Below are positions 25,770 through 34,981 of a DNA stretch of 64,000 bases, one piece after another. A program made the translations under genes and the position numbers. This stretch comes from Pontixanthobacter gangjinensis. Lineage in GTDB: Bacteria; Pseudomonadota; Alphaproteobacteria; Sphingomonadales; Sphingomonadaceae. The notes under the pieces were generated by a model, which searched no databases, had not been told where the DNA came from, and was given only the letters and a program-made list of their open reading frames with translations. The DNA lies in assembly GCF_009827545.1 (NCBI RefSeq), contig NZ_WTYS01000001.1, positions 1,203,772 through 1,267,771 on the forward strand. Reading direction: 5' to 3'. Positions within the stretch are counted from its first letter, which is position 1. Each line of letters starts with the position of its first letter.

Positions 25770-27530
25770 ATGTCCGATCACACTGCTACATCGCAAACTT
25801 TGCACTCTGCCTTCGCCGCTAAGGTTGATGCTGTTCTTTCCGCGCTGGAGATGGAAGGTGCGCTGCCTACCGGGGTCAATCGATCCAATGTCACAGTCGA
25901 GCCGCCCCGCGATCCAAGCCATGGCGATCTCGCGACCAATGCCGCGATGGTACTGGCGAAACAGGCTGCCACTAATCCTCGCGAATTGGCAGCCAAAATT
26001 ACCGAAAAACTTGGCTCAGATCCCGACATTGTCGAGGCATCAATCGCCGGCCCCGGTTTCATCAACATGCGTTTGTCTGACAGCGCGTGGCAGCAGGAAC
26101 TTGGGGCGATTGCGGCGCTCGGGAATGATTACGGCAAATCATCCATGGGCGGCGGTTCTTCGGTTAATGTTGAATATGTTTCAGCGAATCCAACCGGCCC
26201 GATGCATATGGGGCATTGTCGCGGCGCGGTGGTGGGTGATGCGCTCGCCGCTTTGCTCGAATTCGCCGGCCACGCGGTAACCCGCGAATATTATGTCAAC
26301 GATGCGGGCGGACAAGTCGATGTCCTCGCCCGTTCCGCTTTTCTTCGGTATCGCGAAGCTTTGGGCGAAGACATCGGTGAAATTCCAGAGGGGCTTTACC
26401 CCGGCGATTACCTTATTCCCGTCGGTGCTGCATTGGCAAAGGAGCTGGGTGACCGGTTCACGGACGAGCCCGAAGAAGAATGGCTGCCGATTTTCCGTGC
26501 GCAAGCCGTCACCGCCATGATGGACATGATTAAAGGGGATCTGGCCTTACTCGGGATCCATCATGACCTGTTTTCGTCAGAAGCCGCGTTGCAAGCGGCT
26601 GGTAAGCCTGAAGCCGCAGAGGCGTGGCTACGTAAGCACGACCTAGTTTATGACGGTGTGCTCGAAGCGCCAAAAGGCAAGGCGCCGCCCGAAGATTGGG
26701 AAGCGGTGGAATTGCCGTTGTTCCGCTCGACCAAATTCGGCGATGATCAGGATCGCCCAATCAAGAAGTCAGACGGCAAATGGACCTATTTCGGGGCCGA
26801 TCTCGCCTATCACATGCAAAAAGCCGAGAAGGCTGACGCGCTGATTGACGTGTGGGGTGCGGATCATGCTGGCACAGTCAAGCGTATCAAAGCGGCGGTT
26901 GCCGCTCTGGCAGAAGGCGAGGGCAAGGAAATCCCGTTTGATGTCAAACTGGTGCAGATGGTGGCGCTGATGCGTGATGGCGAACCGGTTAAAATGTCTA
27001 AACGCTCTGGCAATTTCATCACCTTGGCCGAAATGGTTGAGGAAGTGGGCAAGGATGTCGTTCGCTTCACAATGCTGACGCGTAAGCCCGAGGCGCAGAT
27101 GGAATTTGACTTCGCCAAAGTGGTCGAGGCATCGAAAGATAATCCTGTCTTTTATGTGCAATATGCGCATGCGCGGATCAGCTCTACAATCCGCAAGGGT
27201 GCTGCTGAAGGCTTCGCGCCTTCTGGCGACAATATTGCATTGCTTGGACAAGAAGAATTGGCGCTGGTCAAACAGGCGGCGCAATTCCCCAGAATTGTCG
27301 AGGCAGCAGCGCAAGCGCGTGAGCCGCACCGGATTGCCTTTTATCTCTATGATCTCGCCGGAGAATTCCATTCCTATTGGAATATGGGCAATGACCGCCC
27401 AGAAAAACGGTTCATCGTGGCACAGGAAGCCGATTTGAGCGCGGCGAGGCTTTTCCTTGCGGCTCAAATCGGGCAAGTTATCCGGAATGGGCTTGGCCTG
27501 CTTGGGGTCGAAGCTGTCGAGGAGATGTAA
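25770..27530 (+). CDS. argS: Arginyl-tRNA synthetase
   Basis: 586 residues from ATG 25770. The N-terminal Add-1 domain recognises the tRNA D-loop; the HIGH motif is [17 protein letters not shown]; the KMSKS-like loop is [11 protein letters not shown]; and the C-terminal anticodon-binding domain (DALRxF-type) is at 460-586. It charges tRNA-Arg. It is followed two bases later by the SPOR gene, a typical order in this group. Confidence 0.97.
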   Translation: MSDHTATSQTLHSAFAAKVDAVLSALEMEGALPTGVNRSNVTVEPPRDPSHGDLATNAAMVLAKQAATNPRELAAKITEKLGSDPDIVEASIAGPGFINMRLSDSAWQQELGAIAALGNDYGKSSMGGGSSVNVEYVSANPTGPMHMGHCRGAVVGDALAALLEFAGHAVTREYYVNDAGGQVDVLARSAFLRYREALGEDIGEIPEGLYPGDYLIPVGAALAKELGDRFTDEPEEEWLPIFRAQAVTAMMDMIKGDLALLGIHHDLFSSEAALQAAGKPEAAEAWLRKHDLVYDGVLEAPKGKAPPEDWEAVELPLFRSTKFGDDQDRPIKKSDGKWTYFGADLAYHMQKAEKADALIDVWGADHAGTVKRIKAAVAALAEGEGKEIPFDVKLVQMVALMRDGEPVKMSKRSGNFITLAEMVEEVGKDVVRFTMLTRKPEAQMEFDFAKVVEASKDNPVFYVQYAHARISSTIRKGAAEGFAPSGDNIALLGQEELALVKQAAQFPRIVEAAAQAREPHRIAFYLYDLAGEFHSYWNMGNDRPEKRFIVAQEADLSAARLFLAAQIGQVIRNGLGLLGVEAVEEM

Positions 27531-27532
27531 GA

Positions 27533-28267
27533 ATGAGCGTCCATCAGGGGAACGGCCACGGAGAGGGTCGCGACGGAGACGAATATTCTGACGAGCCGAT
27601 CGAAGGCACAGAATTTGTCGAAGGCGAGGATTTTGACGAGTTCGAGCAGCCGACTTTGGTCGAAAACGACGAGCCGCTTCCGTGGCTTGAGTCGGATTAC
27701 GATGAAGAGGAAGAAGGTCCCGATACGGCGCGCTTGCTCGGGTTCAGCTTGCTTGGCTTTATCGCACTTGCGCTGCTGTTTGGCGGCGCCTGGTATTTCT
27801 TGCAAGATCGTCCCGATCCCGATTTGGTCGCGGATGGCAGCACAATCGCAGCACCGGATGGCCCGACCAAGGAACGTCCCGAGGACGCAGGTGGCAAGGA
27901 ATTTGAAGGCACCGGCAATGTTGCGCCAACTGTTGGTGAAGGGCAAACTACCGAAGGCCGTTTGGCGCCGGATAGCACTCCTAAGCCCAGCATTGATGTT
28001 GTGAACGGCGGTTCTGCTGAAGCGGGATCAACATCGGGCGTTGGCGTGCAAGTGGGTGCTTACAGCTCGAAAGCCGGTGCACAGGCGGCGTGGTCGACCG
28101 TGTCGGGCCAAACCGAAGCCCTTAAAGGTTTCAAGTACCGAATCGTCGAGGGACAAGTCGATGGCGGGATAGTCTACCGGTTGCAGGCCGTTGCTGGCGA
28201 TGCTTCGGCAGCCAACCGGCTTTGCACAGCGCTGAAATCTGATGGGATTGCTTGTCAGGTAAAATAG
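27533..28267 (+). CDS. SPOR domain membrane protein
   Basis: 244 residues: an acidic cytoplasmic N-terminus (1-70, rich in Glu/Asp), one membrane helix (LLGFSLLGFIALALLFGGAW), a low-complexity periplasmic linker, and a C-terminal SPOR domain (VGVQVGAYSSKAGAQAAWS to DGIACQVK). SPOR domains bind denuded glycan strands of septal peptidoglycan, so it probably acts at the division site. It overlaps nothing but starts two bases after the argS stop, so the two are co-transcribed. Confidence 0.9.
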   Translation: MSVHQGNGHGEGRDGDEYSDEPIEGTEFVEGEDFDEFEQPTLVENDEPLPWLESDYDEEEEGPDTARLLGFSLLGFIALALLFGGAWYFLQDRPDPDLVADGSTIAAPDGPTKERPEDAGGKEFEGTGNVAPTVGEGQTTEGRLAPDSTPKPSIDVVNGGSAEAGSTSGVGVQVGAYSSKAGAQAAWSTVSGQTEALKGFKYRIVEGQVDGGIVYRLQAVAGDASAANRLCTALKSDGIACQVK

Positions 28268-28277
28268 GTGTCGAGCG

Positions 28278-28307
28278 GGGCCGTTGAACTTCCAACGGCC
28301 CTGGTTT
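28278..28307 (+). terminator. Hairpin after the SPOR gene
   Basis: GGGCCGTTG (28278-28286) and CAACGGCCC (28293-28301) form a perfect 9-bp stem with a 6-base loop, followed by a short TGGTTT. It is likely a terminator, which would separate argS-SPOR from nagZ. Confidence 0.7.
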
Positions 28308-28404
28308 CGATGCTCTCTTGGACTTAAGCTTCAGTGCAAATTTTCCACATTGATAGGCGTGATTGCGCTTGCGCATCGGGCGTGAGACTGCGACTCTTGA
28401 TACT

Positions 28405-29424
28405 ATGACACCCGCAATCTTCGGGCTATCCGGAGCCACCCTTACCGCCGACGAGCGGGCTTTTTTTCGTGAGGCTGACCCGGTCGGCTATATTTTGTTT
28501 GGCCGCAATTGCGAAACGCCCGAGCAATTGCGCGCGCTAACCGACTCGCTGCGCGCAATTCACGGACGCGACCGGCTGCTGGTCTCCATCGATCAGGAAG
28601 GTGGCAGGGTGGCCAGACTACGTCCCCCGCTATGGTCCGGCTTTCCTTCCGGTGAAGCGTTTGACCGGCTGTTCCAGATTGCTCCGGCCAGCGCGATAGA
28701 GGCGGCTCGAGCGAATGCCCATGCGATGGGGTTGGAGCTGGCCGAAATGGGCATCTCGGTGGATTATCATCCGCCGCTCGATGTCCGTCAAGAAGGCGCG
28801 CATGATGTCATCGGTGACCGTGCATTAGGATCAGAACCACAGCAGGTCGCGGCACTTGGACGGGCAATTATCGACGGGCTGGCGAAGGCTGGAGTTGCTG
28901 GCTGTATCAAGCACATGCCGGGTCATGGCCGATCGCTGTCCGATACGCATAAGGAAATGCCAACCGTAACAGTAAGCGCGGAGGAACTGGAGTGGGACAT
29001 CGAACCCTTCCGCATATTGGCCGATACTCCGATCGGGATGACCGGTCATTTGCTGTTCACCGCATGGGATGAAGACCACCCAGCCACGCTTTCGCCCTTC
29101 ATCATCAACGAGATAATCCGCAAAATGATTGGTTTCGGCGGACTGCTGCTGACTGATGATATTGATATGGAGGCACTGTCTGGCACGGTCCCCGAACGGT
29201 CTGAACTGGCGATTGCGGCAGGCTGTGATGTGGTGCTGAATTGCTGGGCCAAGATGGACGATATGCAGCAAATAGCCGAGCGCCTACCGTCTATGAATGG
29301 TGCCGGATTAGCGAGGCTAGAGACGGCACTGAAAGTTGCTGATGGCGCTTTAGACGAAGCAGACAAGGCGCAATTGCTGGCCAAGCGGGACGCGCTATTG
29401 GAAATCACCGGAGCACGTGCATGA
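28405..29424 (+). CDS. nagZ: Beta-N-acetylhexosaminidase
   Basis: 339 residues from ATG 28405 (MTPAIFGLSGATL); an upstream TTG gives a poor leader. It is a GH3 enzyme of peptidoglycan recycling that removes GlcNAc from GlcNAc-anhydroMurNAc in the cytoplasm. Motifs: SIDQEGGRVARLRPP, the substrate and catalytic-loop signature IKHMPGHGRSLSDTHKEMP, and the nucleophile Asp in LLTDDIDMEAL. It overlaps scpA by 4 bp, a common alphaproteobacterial arrangement. Confidence 0.95.
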   Translation: MTPAIFGLSGATLTADERAFFREADPVGYILFGRNCETPEQLRALTDSLRAIHGRDRLLVSIDQEGGRVARLRPPLWSGFPSGEAFDRLFQIAPASAIEAARANAHAMGLELAEMGISVDYHPPLDVRQEGAHDVIGDRALGSEPQQVAALGRAIIDGLAKAGVAGCIKHMPGHGRSLSDTHKEMPTVTVSAEELEWDIEPFRILADTPIGMTGHLLFTAWDEDHPATLSPFIINEIIRKMIGFGGLLLTDDIDMEALSGTVPERSELAIAAGCDVVLNCWAKMDDMQQIAERLPSMNGAGLARLETALKVADGALDEADKAQLLAKRDALLEITGARA

Positions 29425-30227
29425 GCCGAGACAGCCTGATGTTTGGCACCACCGCGACAGGCTCCGATGCTGACTGGATCGCGCCCGCGACTGCGCAGAC
29501 CGACGATACTTCGCTTTATCTCGAACTCGATGGGTGGGAGGGTCCGCTCGACTTGCTACTCGATCTTGCGCGGCGGCAGAAAGTAGATTTACGGTCGATT
29601 TCAATTTTGGCGTTGGTCGACCAATACCTGGATTATATCGACCGGGCTGGTTCGATGAAGCTGGAACTGGCGGCAGACTATCTCGTGATGGCGGCTTGGC
29701 TGGCCTACCTTAAATCTTCAATGCTCTTGCCCAAGGAAGAGCAGGAAGATCCCAGCCCCGAAGAGCTGGCGCTTAAGCTGCAATTGCGGCTGCAACGGCT
29801 GGGCGCGATGCGAGAATCGGCGGCGCGTTTGATGACACGTGACCGGATTGGCCGTGATGTATTTCTCCGCCCTTCGCCGGAGGGATTGCGGATTAACCGC
29901 AAGACTCAGTGGCAATGCGACATGTACGCTTTGTTGCAGGGTTATGGTCAGGTCAAAGCGCGCACCGCGCCAGCAATCCACATGGTTGCGGACCGCCCAG
30001 TTATGACTCTCGAAAGCGCGCTCGACCGGGTGTCAAATATGCTCGGGGTGACGCTCGACTGGATGCTGTTGGAAGAATTCCTCCCACCGCATGCGGAACC
30101 TCGCCTGCGCCGTTCAGCGCTGGCGTCCAGCTTTGTCGCGGCGCTGGAATTGGCTCGGACAGGCAGAGCTGAATTGGCGCAGGAAAGCATTTTTGGTCCT
30201 CTTCGACTCAGGCGAGTGCCAGCATGA
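29421..30227 (+). CDS. scpA: Segregation and condensation protein A
   Basis: 268 residues. The kleisin ScpA bridges the SMC heads and binds ScpB for chromosome condensation. The signature LDGWEGPLDLLLDLARRQKVD is near residue 35, with ADYLVMAAWLAYLKSSMLLP after it. The C-terminal winged-helix region ends RRVPA. The first 30 residues are an extra tail. It overlaps nagZ and scpB by 4 bp each. Confidence 0.96.
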   Translation: MSRDSLMFGTTATGSDADWIAPATAQTDDTSLYLELDGWEGPLDLLLDLARRQKVDLRSISILALVDQYLDYIDRAGSMKLELAADYLVMAAWLAYLKSSMLLPKEEQEDPSPEELALKLQLRLQRLGAMRESAARLMTRDRIGRDVFLRPSPEGLRINRKTQWQCDMYALLQGYGQVKARTAPAIHMVADRPVMTLESALDRVSNMLGVTLDWMLLEEFLPPHAEPRLRRSALASSFVAALELARTGRAELAQESIFGPLRLRRVPA

Positions 30228-30919
30228 CGGATGATCTCGAACGCGCAGTCGAAGCGACTTTGTTCGCCACAGAAGAACCGATGACAATCGAGGCGCTGGC
30301 CGGTCATTTGGGCGATGCCGCCGTGCCCGATGTGCGCGCTGCGATGCAGAATTTGGCCGTTCATTATGAAGGGCGCGGGATTGCTTTGGTGGAGCGCGGC
30401 AAGAAATGGCATTTCCAGACCGCCGCTGACCTTGCGCATCTGCTGCGCCGGGAACGCGAACAAGTGCGGCGTTTGTCGCGCGCAGCGACCGAGGTGCTCG
30501 CCATCATCGCCTATCACGAGCCTGTAAGCCGTGCTGAAGTGGAGTCCATTCGCGGGGTGCAGACTGCAAAGGGCACGCTCGACGTGCTAATGGAGGCGGG
30601 CTGGGTGCGGATCGCGGGGCGCCGCGAGGTACCCGGCCGCCCGGTCATCTACGCAACAACGCCCGGGTTCCTCCAGCATTTCGGCTTGTCATCGCGGCGC
30701 GACTTGCCCGGTATCGATGAATTGCGCGCGGCTGGCCTGCTTGACCCAGTTGATGATGCCTATGAGGCGCTAGCCGGCTCGTCTTACGAAGAGGTAGGTG
30801 ACGGTTCTGATAATCCAGCTGGAGAGGCTGATGAGCGAACTATCAATTTCGATCCCGATATTGGCAATGACGAACGTGGCTCTGTGCTGCCGGCGCGCAA
30901 TTCCAAGGACAATGATTAG
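30224..30919 (+). CDS. scpB: Segregation and condensation protein B
   Basis: 231 residues. It has two winged-helix domains: LERAVEATLFATEEPMTIEAL at the start, and RAATEVLAIIAYHEPVSRAEVESIRGV in the second. The end (about 190-231) is acidic and likely disordered. It works with SMC and ScpA. It overlaps scpA by 4 bp. Confidence 0.95.
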   Translation: MTDDLERAVEATLFATEEPMTIEALAGHLGDAAVPDVRAAMQNLAVHYEGRGIALVERGKKWHFQTAADLAHLLRREREQVRRLSRAATEVLAIIAYHEPVSRAEVESIRGVQTAKGTLDVLMEAGWVRIAGRREVPGRPVIYATTPGFLQHFGLSSRRDLPGIDELRAAGLLDPVDDAYEALAGSSYEEVGDGSDNPAGEADERTINFDPDIGNDERGSVLPARNSKDND

Positions 30920-30963
30920 CACCGCCGAATTGTTGGTGGCGCTGGCAAAAGGGAGGTAGTGTG

Positions 30964-30982
30964 CCTATATTACCCATATAGG
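30964..30982. promoter_or_regulatory. Inverted repeat upstream of tatA
   Basis: CCTATAT and ATATAGG are perfect 7-base arms around TACCC, ending 30 bases before the tatA ATG. The TATATT inside could be a -10 box, so a regulator bound here would block the tat promoter. Confidence 0.4.
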
Positions 30983-31012
30983 TTTGCCCCTGAATAGATC
31001 GGAACAGTCACA

Positions 31013-31249
31013 ATGTCGTTTGGCCCTTGGCAGCTTGCCATCATCGCTCTTCTCATCCTCGTCCTGTTCGGACGCGGGAAGATATCTGAAATGATGGGTG
31101 ATTTTGGCAAGGGAATCAAAAGCTTCAAGAAAGGCATGACCGAAGAAGAGAAGGCTGATGCGGAGCCTTCGCAGCAAATCGAAGCCCCTGCACAAGATGC
31201 AACCCCGGAGGCCAAGAGCACTGTCCAAAGCACCGACAGCTCTAAGTAA
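31013..31249 (+). CDS. tatA: Sec-independent translocase subunit TatA
   Basis: 78 residues: one N-terminal membrane helix ([15 protein letters not shown]), the hinge [22 protein letters not shown] forming an amphipathic helix (in part), then an acidic tail. TatA multimers form the pore-like path for folded proteins with twin-arginine signals. GGAACAG lies 6-12 bases before the ATG. Confidence 0.96.
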   Translation: MSFGPWQLAIIALLILVLFGRGKISEMMGDFGKGIKSFKKGMTEEEKADAEPSQQIEAPAQDATPEAKSTVQSTDSSK

Positions 31250-31271
31250 GCGACCTAAGGCCCACTAATCC

Positions 31272-31757
31272 ATGTTCGACATCGGCGCCCTTGAATTGCT
31301 ATTGATTGTGATCGTCGCGGTCATTGTCATAGGCCCAAAGGATATGCCGCAAGCCTTAAGAATGGCGGGGAAGTGGGTTGGCAAAATACGCCGTGCTTCC
31401 GCGCAATTCCGCAGCGGTTTCGACAACCTCGTGCGCGAGGCCGAGATGGAAGAAATGGAAAAGAAGTGGAAAGAGCAGAACGCCAAGATCATGGCGGAGA
31501 CTCCAGAAGGCGAAATGGGCCCGCTCCACGAAAGCGAAATTGCTGAAGGTGCGGGCGGCGATGTCCCACTAGCTGCTTCAGCCGAGGCCAGATCAGCCGA
31601 GGCCAGATCAGCTGAGCCGGGCGAGCCAGCGGGCAAGAGCGGGGCAACTTCTCCGCAAACGCCGAGTCCCGATCCGGATCCCGTGAGAAAGCGGACATCG
31701 GTCGAAAAAGCCAGCGAAGAACCCATGCTGCCGCTTGGCAAGCCGGGTGAGGGATAG
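31272..31757 (+). CDS. tatB: Sec-independent translocase subunit TatB
   Basis: 161 residues: an N-terminal helix (ALELLLIVIVAVIVIGPKDMP), an amphipathic helix (LRMAGKWVGKIRRASAQF) and a long charged tail. With TatC it binds twin-arginine signal peptides. The tail contains a short repeat (SAEARSAEARSAEP) from a 15-bp tandem in the DNA. It starts 22 bases after tatA and ends 6 before tatC. Confidence 0.95.
   Translation: MFDIGALELLLIVIVAVIVIGPKDMPQALRMAGKWVGKIRRASAQFRSGFDNLVREAEMEEMEKKWKEQNAKIMAETPEGEMGPLHESEIAEGAGGDVPLAASAEARSAEARSAEPGEPAGKSGATSPQTPSPDPDPVRKRTSVEKASEEPMLPLGKPGEG
31578..31618 (+). repeat. 15-bp tandem repeat inside tatB
   Basis: TCAGCCGAGGCCAGA occurs at 31578-31592 and again, identical, at 31593-31607, followed by a partial third unit to 31618. 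It keeps the frame and encodes the Ser-Ala-Glu-Ala-Arg repeat in the disordered TatB tail, so copy number could vary between strains. Confidence 0.85.
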
Positions 31758-31763
31758 GCGCCA

Positions 31764-32585
31764 ATGGCACTCGGTTTAAATGATATCGATGAGACGCAGG
31801 CTCCGCTGATCGATCATCTGGTTGAATTGCGCGGACGATTGGTACGCTGCGTGGTGGCGCTCGCTCTGGGATTTTGTGTCGGTCTATATTTTGCCGATGA
31901 CGTTTACGGCTTTCTCGTGCGCCCGCTGGAGGCGGCTTTTTCGCCGGGTGAGGGAAAGTTAATCTATACGAAGCTTTATGAAGCTTTCTTCGTTGAGCTG
32001 AAGGTGGCGCTGTTCGCTGGCTTCTGCATGACGTTTCCGATCATTGCGAACCAGCTGTGGGCGTTTGTTGCGCCGGGCCTATATGCCAAGGAAAAGAAGG
32101 CTTTCCTGCCGTTTTTGCTCGCGACACCGGTGTTGTTCATAAGTGGCGCTTCGTTGGCATACTATGTGGTTATGCCAACCGCCTTTAAGTGGTTCATCGG
32201 GTTTGAGGGTGTAACCGGCGGTCTGGAGCTGGAGGCATTGCCCGCGGCGGGCGAATATCTCTCGCTCGTTATGCAGTTCATCCTCGCCTTCGGGATCAGC
32301 TTCCTGCTGCCTGTTTTGCTGTTGCTGCTCAATCGTGCCGGAATTGTATCCAGAGCAACGCTGGCGGGCGCACGGCGTTACATCATCGTAGGGGTGTTTG
32401 CGCTTTCAGCCATCATCACCCCGCCCGACCCTGGATCGCAATTGTTGTTAGCTTTGCCCTTGCTGCTCTTGTTCGAGGGCTCGCTACTCATCATGCGCCT
32501 AACCGAGAGCAGGCGCGAGGCAGCCGAACAGACTGAAGGCGCCGATTTGGAAAAAGCAGAAGCTGACCCCAAACCCGCTGAATGA
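31764..32585 (+). CDS. tatC: Sec-independent translocase subunit TatC
   Basis: 273 residues with six membrane helices. TatC is the receptor for twin-arginine signals. Conserved parts: APLIDHLVELRGRLVRCV at the N-terminus, the loop YTKLYEAFFVELKVALFAG, and PGLYAKEKKAFLPF. The C-terminal tail is charged. It closes the scpAB-tatABC block. Confidence 0.97.
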   Translation: MALGLNDIDETQAPLIDHLVELRGRLVRCVVALALGFCVGLYFADDVYGFLVRPLEAAFSPGEGKLIYTKLYEAFFVELKVALFAGFCMTFPIIANQLWAFVAPGLYAKEKKAFLPFLLATPVLFISGASLAYYVVMPTAFKWFIGFEGVTGGLELEALPAAGEYLSLVMQFILAFGISFLLPVLLLLLNRAGIVSRATLAGARRYIIVGVFALSAIITPPDPGSQLLLALPLLLLFEGSLLIMRLTESRREAAEQTEGADLEKAEADPKPAE

Positions 32586-32708
32586 AAGGGTTTAGAGTTT
32601 TCTAGACAATGAATTCGAGTGGGGGCGAAATTATCGGCTCACCCCAAAACTGAAATGAAGATGGGCCTTGAGTTCATAGACTCAGCTGTAATTCCATCTA
32701 CTCAGGAC

Positions 32709-32735
32709 AAAAAAACGGGGCCCGCAGGCCCCGTT
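32709..32735 (-). terminator. Terminator of the small envelope protein gene
   Basis: AACGGGGCC (32714-32722) and GGCCCCGTT (32727-32735) form a perfect stem with loop CGCA. Read on the minus strand it is followed by a run of seven T. This strong terminator suggests that the small gene is well expressed. Confidence 0.9.
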
Positions 32736-32760
32736 CTGAATTAGTCAACTTAGTCCGAAG

Positions 32761-32994
32761 TTACGGGCTAGTTGGTGTATCATCTTCGTTGCCGCCGGCA
32801 ATTACGATACCAGCGATAATCGCAGCAGCTGCGAGAATTGCGAGAATGATTCCAGCACCGCCCGCATCTTCGCCAAGCTGGCTTTCACTGGCTGCAACAG
32901 CAGCAGTGCGATCAGCTTGAACACTTTGTGCGAGGGCTGGCGATGCGGCCATTGATACTGCTGCAGTCGCAGCGAATAGGGTACGGAACTTCAT
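32761..32994 (-). CDS. Small exported protein with C-terminal membrane helix
   Basis: 77 residues: a signal peptide (MKFRTLFAATAAVSMAASPALA), a short charged stretch, then a hydrophobic helix (GIILAILAAAAIIAGIVIAGG) and an acidic tail ending DDTPTSP. GGAGA precedes the ATG. Proteins with this plan (signal, Gly/Ala/Ile helix, tail ending DDxPTSP) are common and repeated in sphingomonad genomes, without known function. It is a single-gene unit with a strong terminator. Confidence 0.8.
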   Translation of the reverse strand: MKFRTLFAATAAVSMAASPALAQSVQADRTAAVAASESQLGEDAGGAGIILAILAAAAIIAGIVIAGGNEDDTPTSP

Positions 32995-33322
32995 TAATTG
33001 TCTCCTCAGAGCTCTCTAATTAAAACTAAACTCTCCGTGCCCTTAAGGGATTCGCTATCAGGAGGCAAGCCCAATAACGTAACGGAGTGTCTCATATGTT
33101 ACCGAATTGTAACACTTATCCTAGTTAACCAGCTTCATGCCAAAGGTCTGGCAAGAGGCCGAAAATCTGTCGAATCGACATGAGCTAGCAGCCCAATCCC
33201 AACGTACATGCCGATATCTCTTTATCGTTAGGATCGGGTTAAAGTTTCGTGAACGTTGGATATTATAGTCGAGCCGTTCGAAATTCAGGGCAAAGCGAGG
33301 TCAGGCAACCCAGAGCTGCTTT
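32995..33322. other. Intergenic region upstream of the small envelope protein
   Basis: 328 bases without a believable gene. It contains the promoter region of the minus-strand 77-residue protein and the 3' end region of the amidohydrolase gene. The one notable element is the inverted repeat at 33097-33114. I see no tRNA-like or other RNA fold. Confidence 0.5.
33093..33115. promoter_or_regulatory. TGTTAC-N6-GTAACA inverted repeat
   Basis: TGTTAC (33097-33102) and GTAACA (33109-33114) are perfect arms with a 6-base spacer, about 100-120 bases upstream of the small envelope protein. The flanking words CATATGTTACC and TGTAACAC are the same as at 2263-2293. Confidence 0.4.
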
Positions 33323-34981
33323 CTATTGGGCGGAATAGACCTTTTGTCCGCCCACCCAGGTCTCGGTGACCTTGGTTTGCCGGATACCTGCCGGCGATGC
33401 CAACATCGGATCGCGATCAATGAATACGAAATCAGCCCTGTGACCTTTAGCCAATCTGCCGAATCTCTGCTCAGCAAACCCGGCATAGGCGCCTCCGGTT
33501 GTGAACGCTGCAAGCGCCTGAGAACGATTGACAGCCTCTTGTGGTCGCCAGCCGCCGAATGGTTGCCCATCGGGCCCGGTGCGGGAAATGGCCGCTGCCA
33601 AGCCGGCAAACGGATCTGGCGATTCAACTGGCGCATCGGAACCAAAGGCCATTCTCGCCCCCAGACCGATCAATGTGTTCCACGCATAAGCGCCATCGAG
33701 CCTTGCTGGATCGAGTCGCGCTTCTGCCATTGTTCGGTCGGATGTTTGGTGCACGGGTTGCATCGAAGCGATGATGCCGTGTTCGCTGAATTTTTCGAGA
33801 TCTGCCGTATCAACGATTTGCGCGTGCTCGATACGCCAGCGCCGATCGCCGTCATAAGTTTGGGCCAATTCCCCGATCGAATACAATACTTCCGCATTGG
33901 CGGCATCGCCGATTGCGTGAATTGCCAGTTGGAAACGGTCAAGCGTTGCGCGGCTCATCAAATTGCGGAGCTGCGTACTACCGATCATCGGCAAGCCGGT
34001 ATTGCCGGGGTCATCAGCATAGGGTGCTTTCAGCCATGCACCGCGAGATCCCAACGCGCCATCGACATAAAGCTTCACACCGTTAAGCCGTAATTTGTCG
34101 TCGTATAACCATGGGCTAGGGCCGGGGCCGCCGATTAACTCCATCGCCTCTATGCCAAAAGCGTAAGACATGATCCGGAATTTCAACCAGCCGCCATCAC
34201 CAGCGCGACGGAATGACTGCCAGTCTTCGATGCTGGTGCCCATGTCTGCCGCAGCGGTTATGCCAAAGGATAGGAGAATTTCCTGAGCCTTTGCCAAAGC
34301 GAGATCGCGATCCTCGGGGCGGGGGGCTGGCACCGCGCGTTGAACCAAGCTGGCGGCATTATCGACGAATATACCCGATGGCATATCGCTTCCTTCCATC
34401 CGCTCGATTCTTCCGCCAGCAGGCGCTTGGGTAGAGGCGTCGACACCCGCAACGCGCATCGCCGCGCTGTTGGCCCAACCGGCGTGACCGTCTACCCGCT
34501 CAAGGAATACGGGGCGATCAGACACGACTGAGTCCAATTCCGCAGCGGTTGGAAATCGGCCAAGGCCCCATTTTTCCTGATTCCAACCGCGGCCAATAAT
34601 CCACCGACGCTCTGGGTTGTCGGCGGCATATTGCGCAATCTTGGCTTGCGCTTCTTCGAGAGAAGAAGTGTCCGACAAGTCGAGCGTGAGCGCACCAAAT
34701 CCAAGCCCCATCACGTGCAAATGCGCGTCGATAAGACCCGGAATCATCACCTGTCCCTCGCCATCGACGATGTAATCGACTTGCTTCGGACGCTTGTCGG
34801 TGCGGTCCAGCACTTCCTTGATTTTGCCGTCATCGCCGATCCAAAGGCCAGTGAAACGCTCGACTTCGCCGTCCTCGCCAATCGTAATGCCCTGGACATT
34901 ATCGACCAGAGTGTCGGCCAGTGCGGGCGCAGCAATCAAAGCACTTGCGGCCAAAAGGCTAGCGGTGAACAATTTTAGCAT
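33323..34981 (-). CDS. Exported amidohydrolase, YtcJ-like
   Basis: 552 residues with a signal peptide (MLKLFTASLLAASALIAAPALA). It is a metal-dependent hydrolase of the Amidohydro_3 family: the metal-binding HxH is in GLIDAHLHVMGLG, later ligands are in AIHAIGDAAN and RIEHAQIV, and the last Asp is in AFGSDAPVESPDPF. The middle KLYVDGALGSRGAW is typical of YtcJ-type enzymes. The substrate is unknown, probably a cyclic or N-acyl amide compound. Its start overlaps the end of the upstream dehydrogenase by 7 bases. Confidence 0.92.
   Translation of the reverse strand: MLKLFTASLLAASALIAAPALADTLVDNVQGITIGEDGEVERFTGLWIGDDGKIKEVLDRTDKRPKQVDYIVDGEGQVMIPGLIDAHLHVMGLGFGALTLDLSDTSSLEEAQAKIAQYAADNPERRWIIGRGWNQEKWGLGRFPTAAELDSVVSDRPVFLERVDGHAGWANSAAMRVAGVDASTQAPAGGRIERMEGSDMPSGIFVDNAASLVQRAVPAPRPEDRDLALAKAQEILLSFGITAAADMGTSIEDWQSFRRAGDGGWLKFRIMSYAFGIEAMELIGGPGPSPWLYDDKLRLNGVKLYVDGALGSRGAWLKAPYADDPGNTGLPMIGSTQLRNLMSRATLDRFQLAIHAIGDAANAEVLYSIGELAQTYDGDRRWRIEHAQIVDTADLEKFSEHGIIASMQPVHQTSDRTMAEARLDPARLDGAYAWNTLIGLGARMAFGSDAPVESPDPFAGLAAAISRTGPDGQPFGGWRPQEAVNRSQALAAFTTGGAYAGFAEQRFGRLAKGHRADFVFIDRDPMLASPAGIRQTKVTETWVGGQKVYSAQ

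Noticed and set aside
26769-27476. 235-codon minus-strand frame
   Set aside because: It lies within argS on the other strand and has no family features.
32998-33183. 61-codon plus-strand frame upstream of the small envelope protein
   Set aside because: No ribosome-binding site and no recognisable pattern; it overlaps the promoter region of the minus-strand gene.
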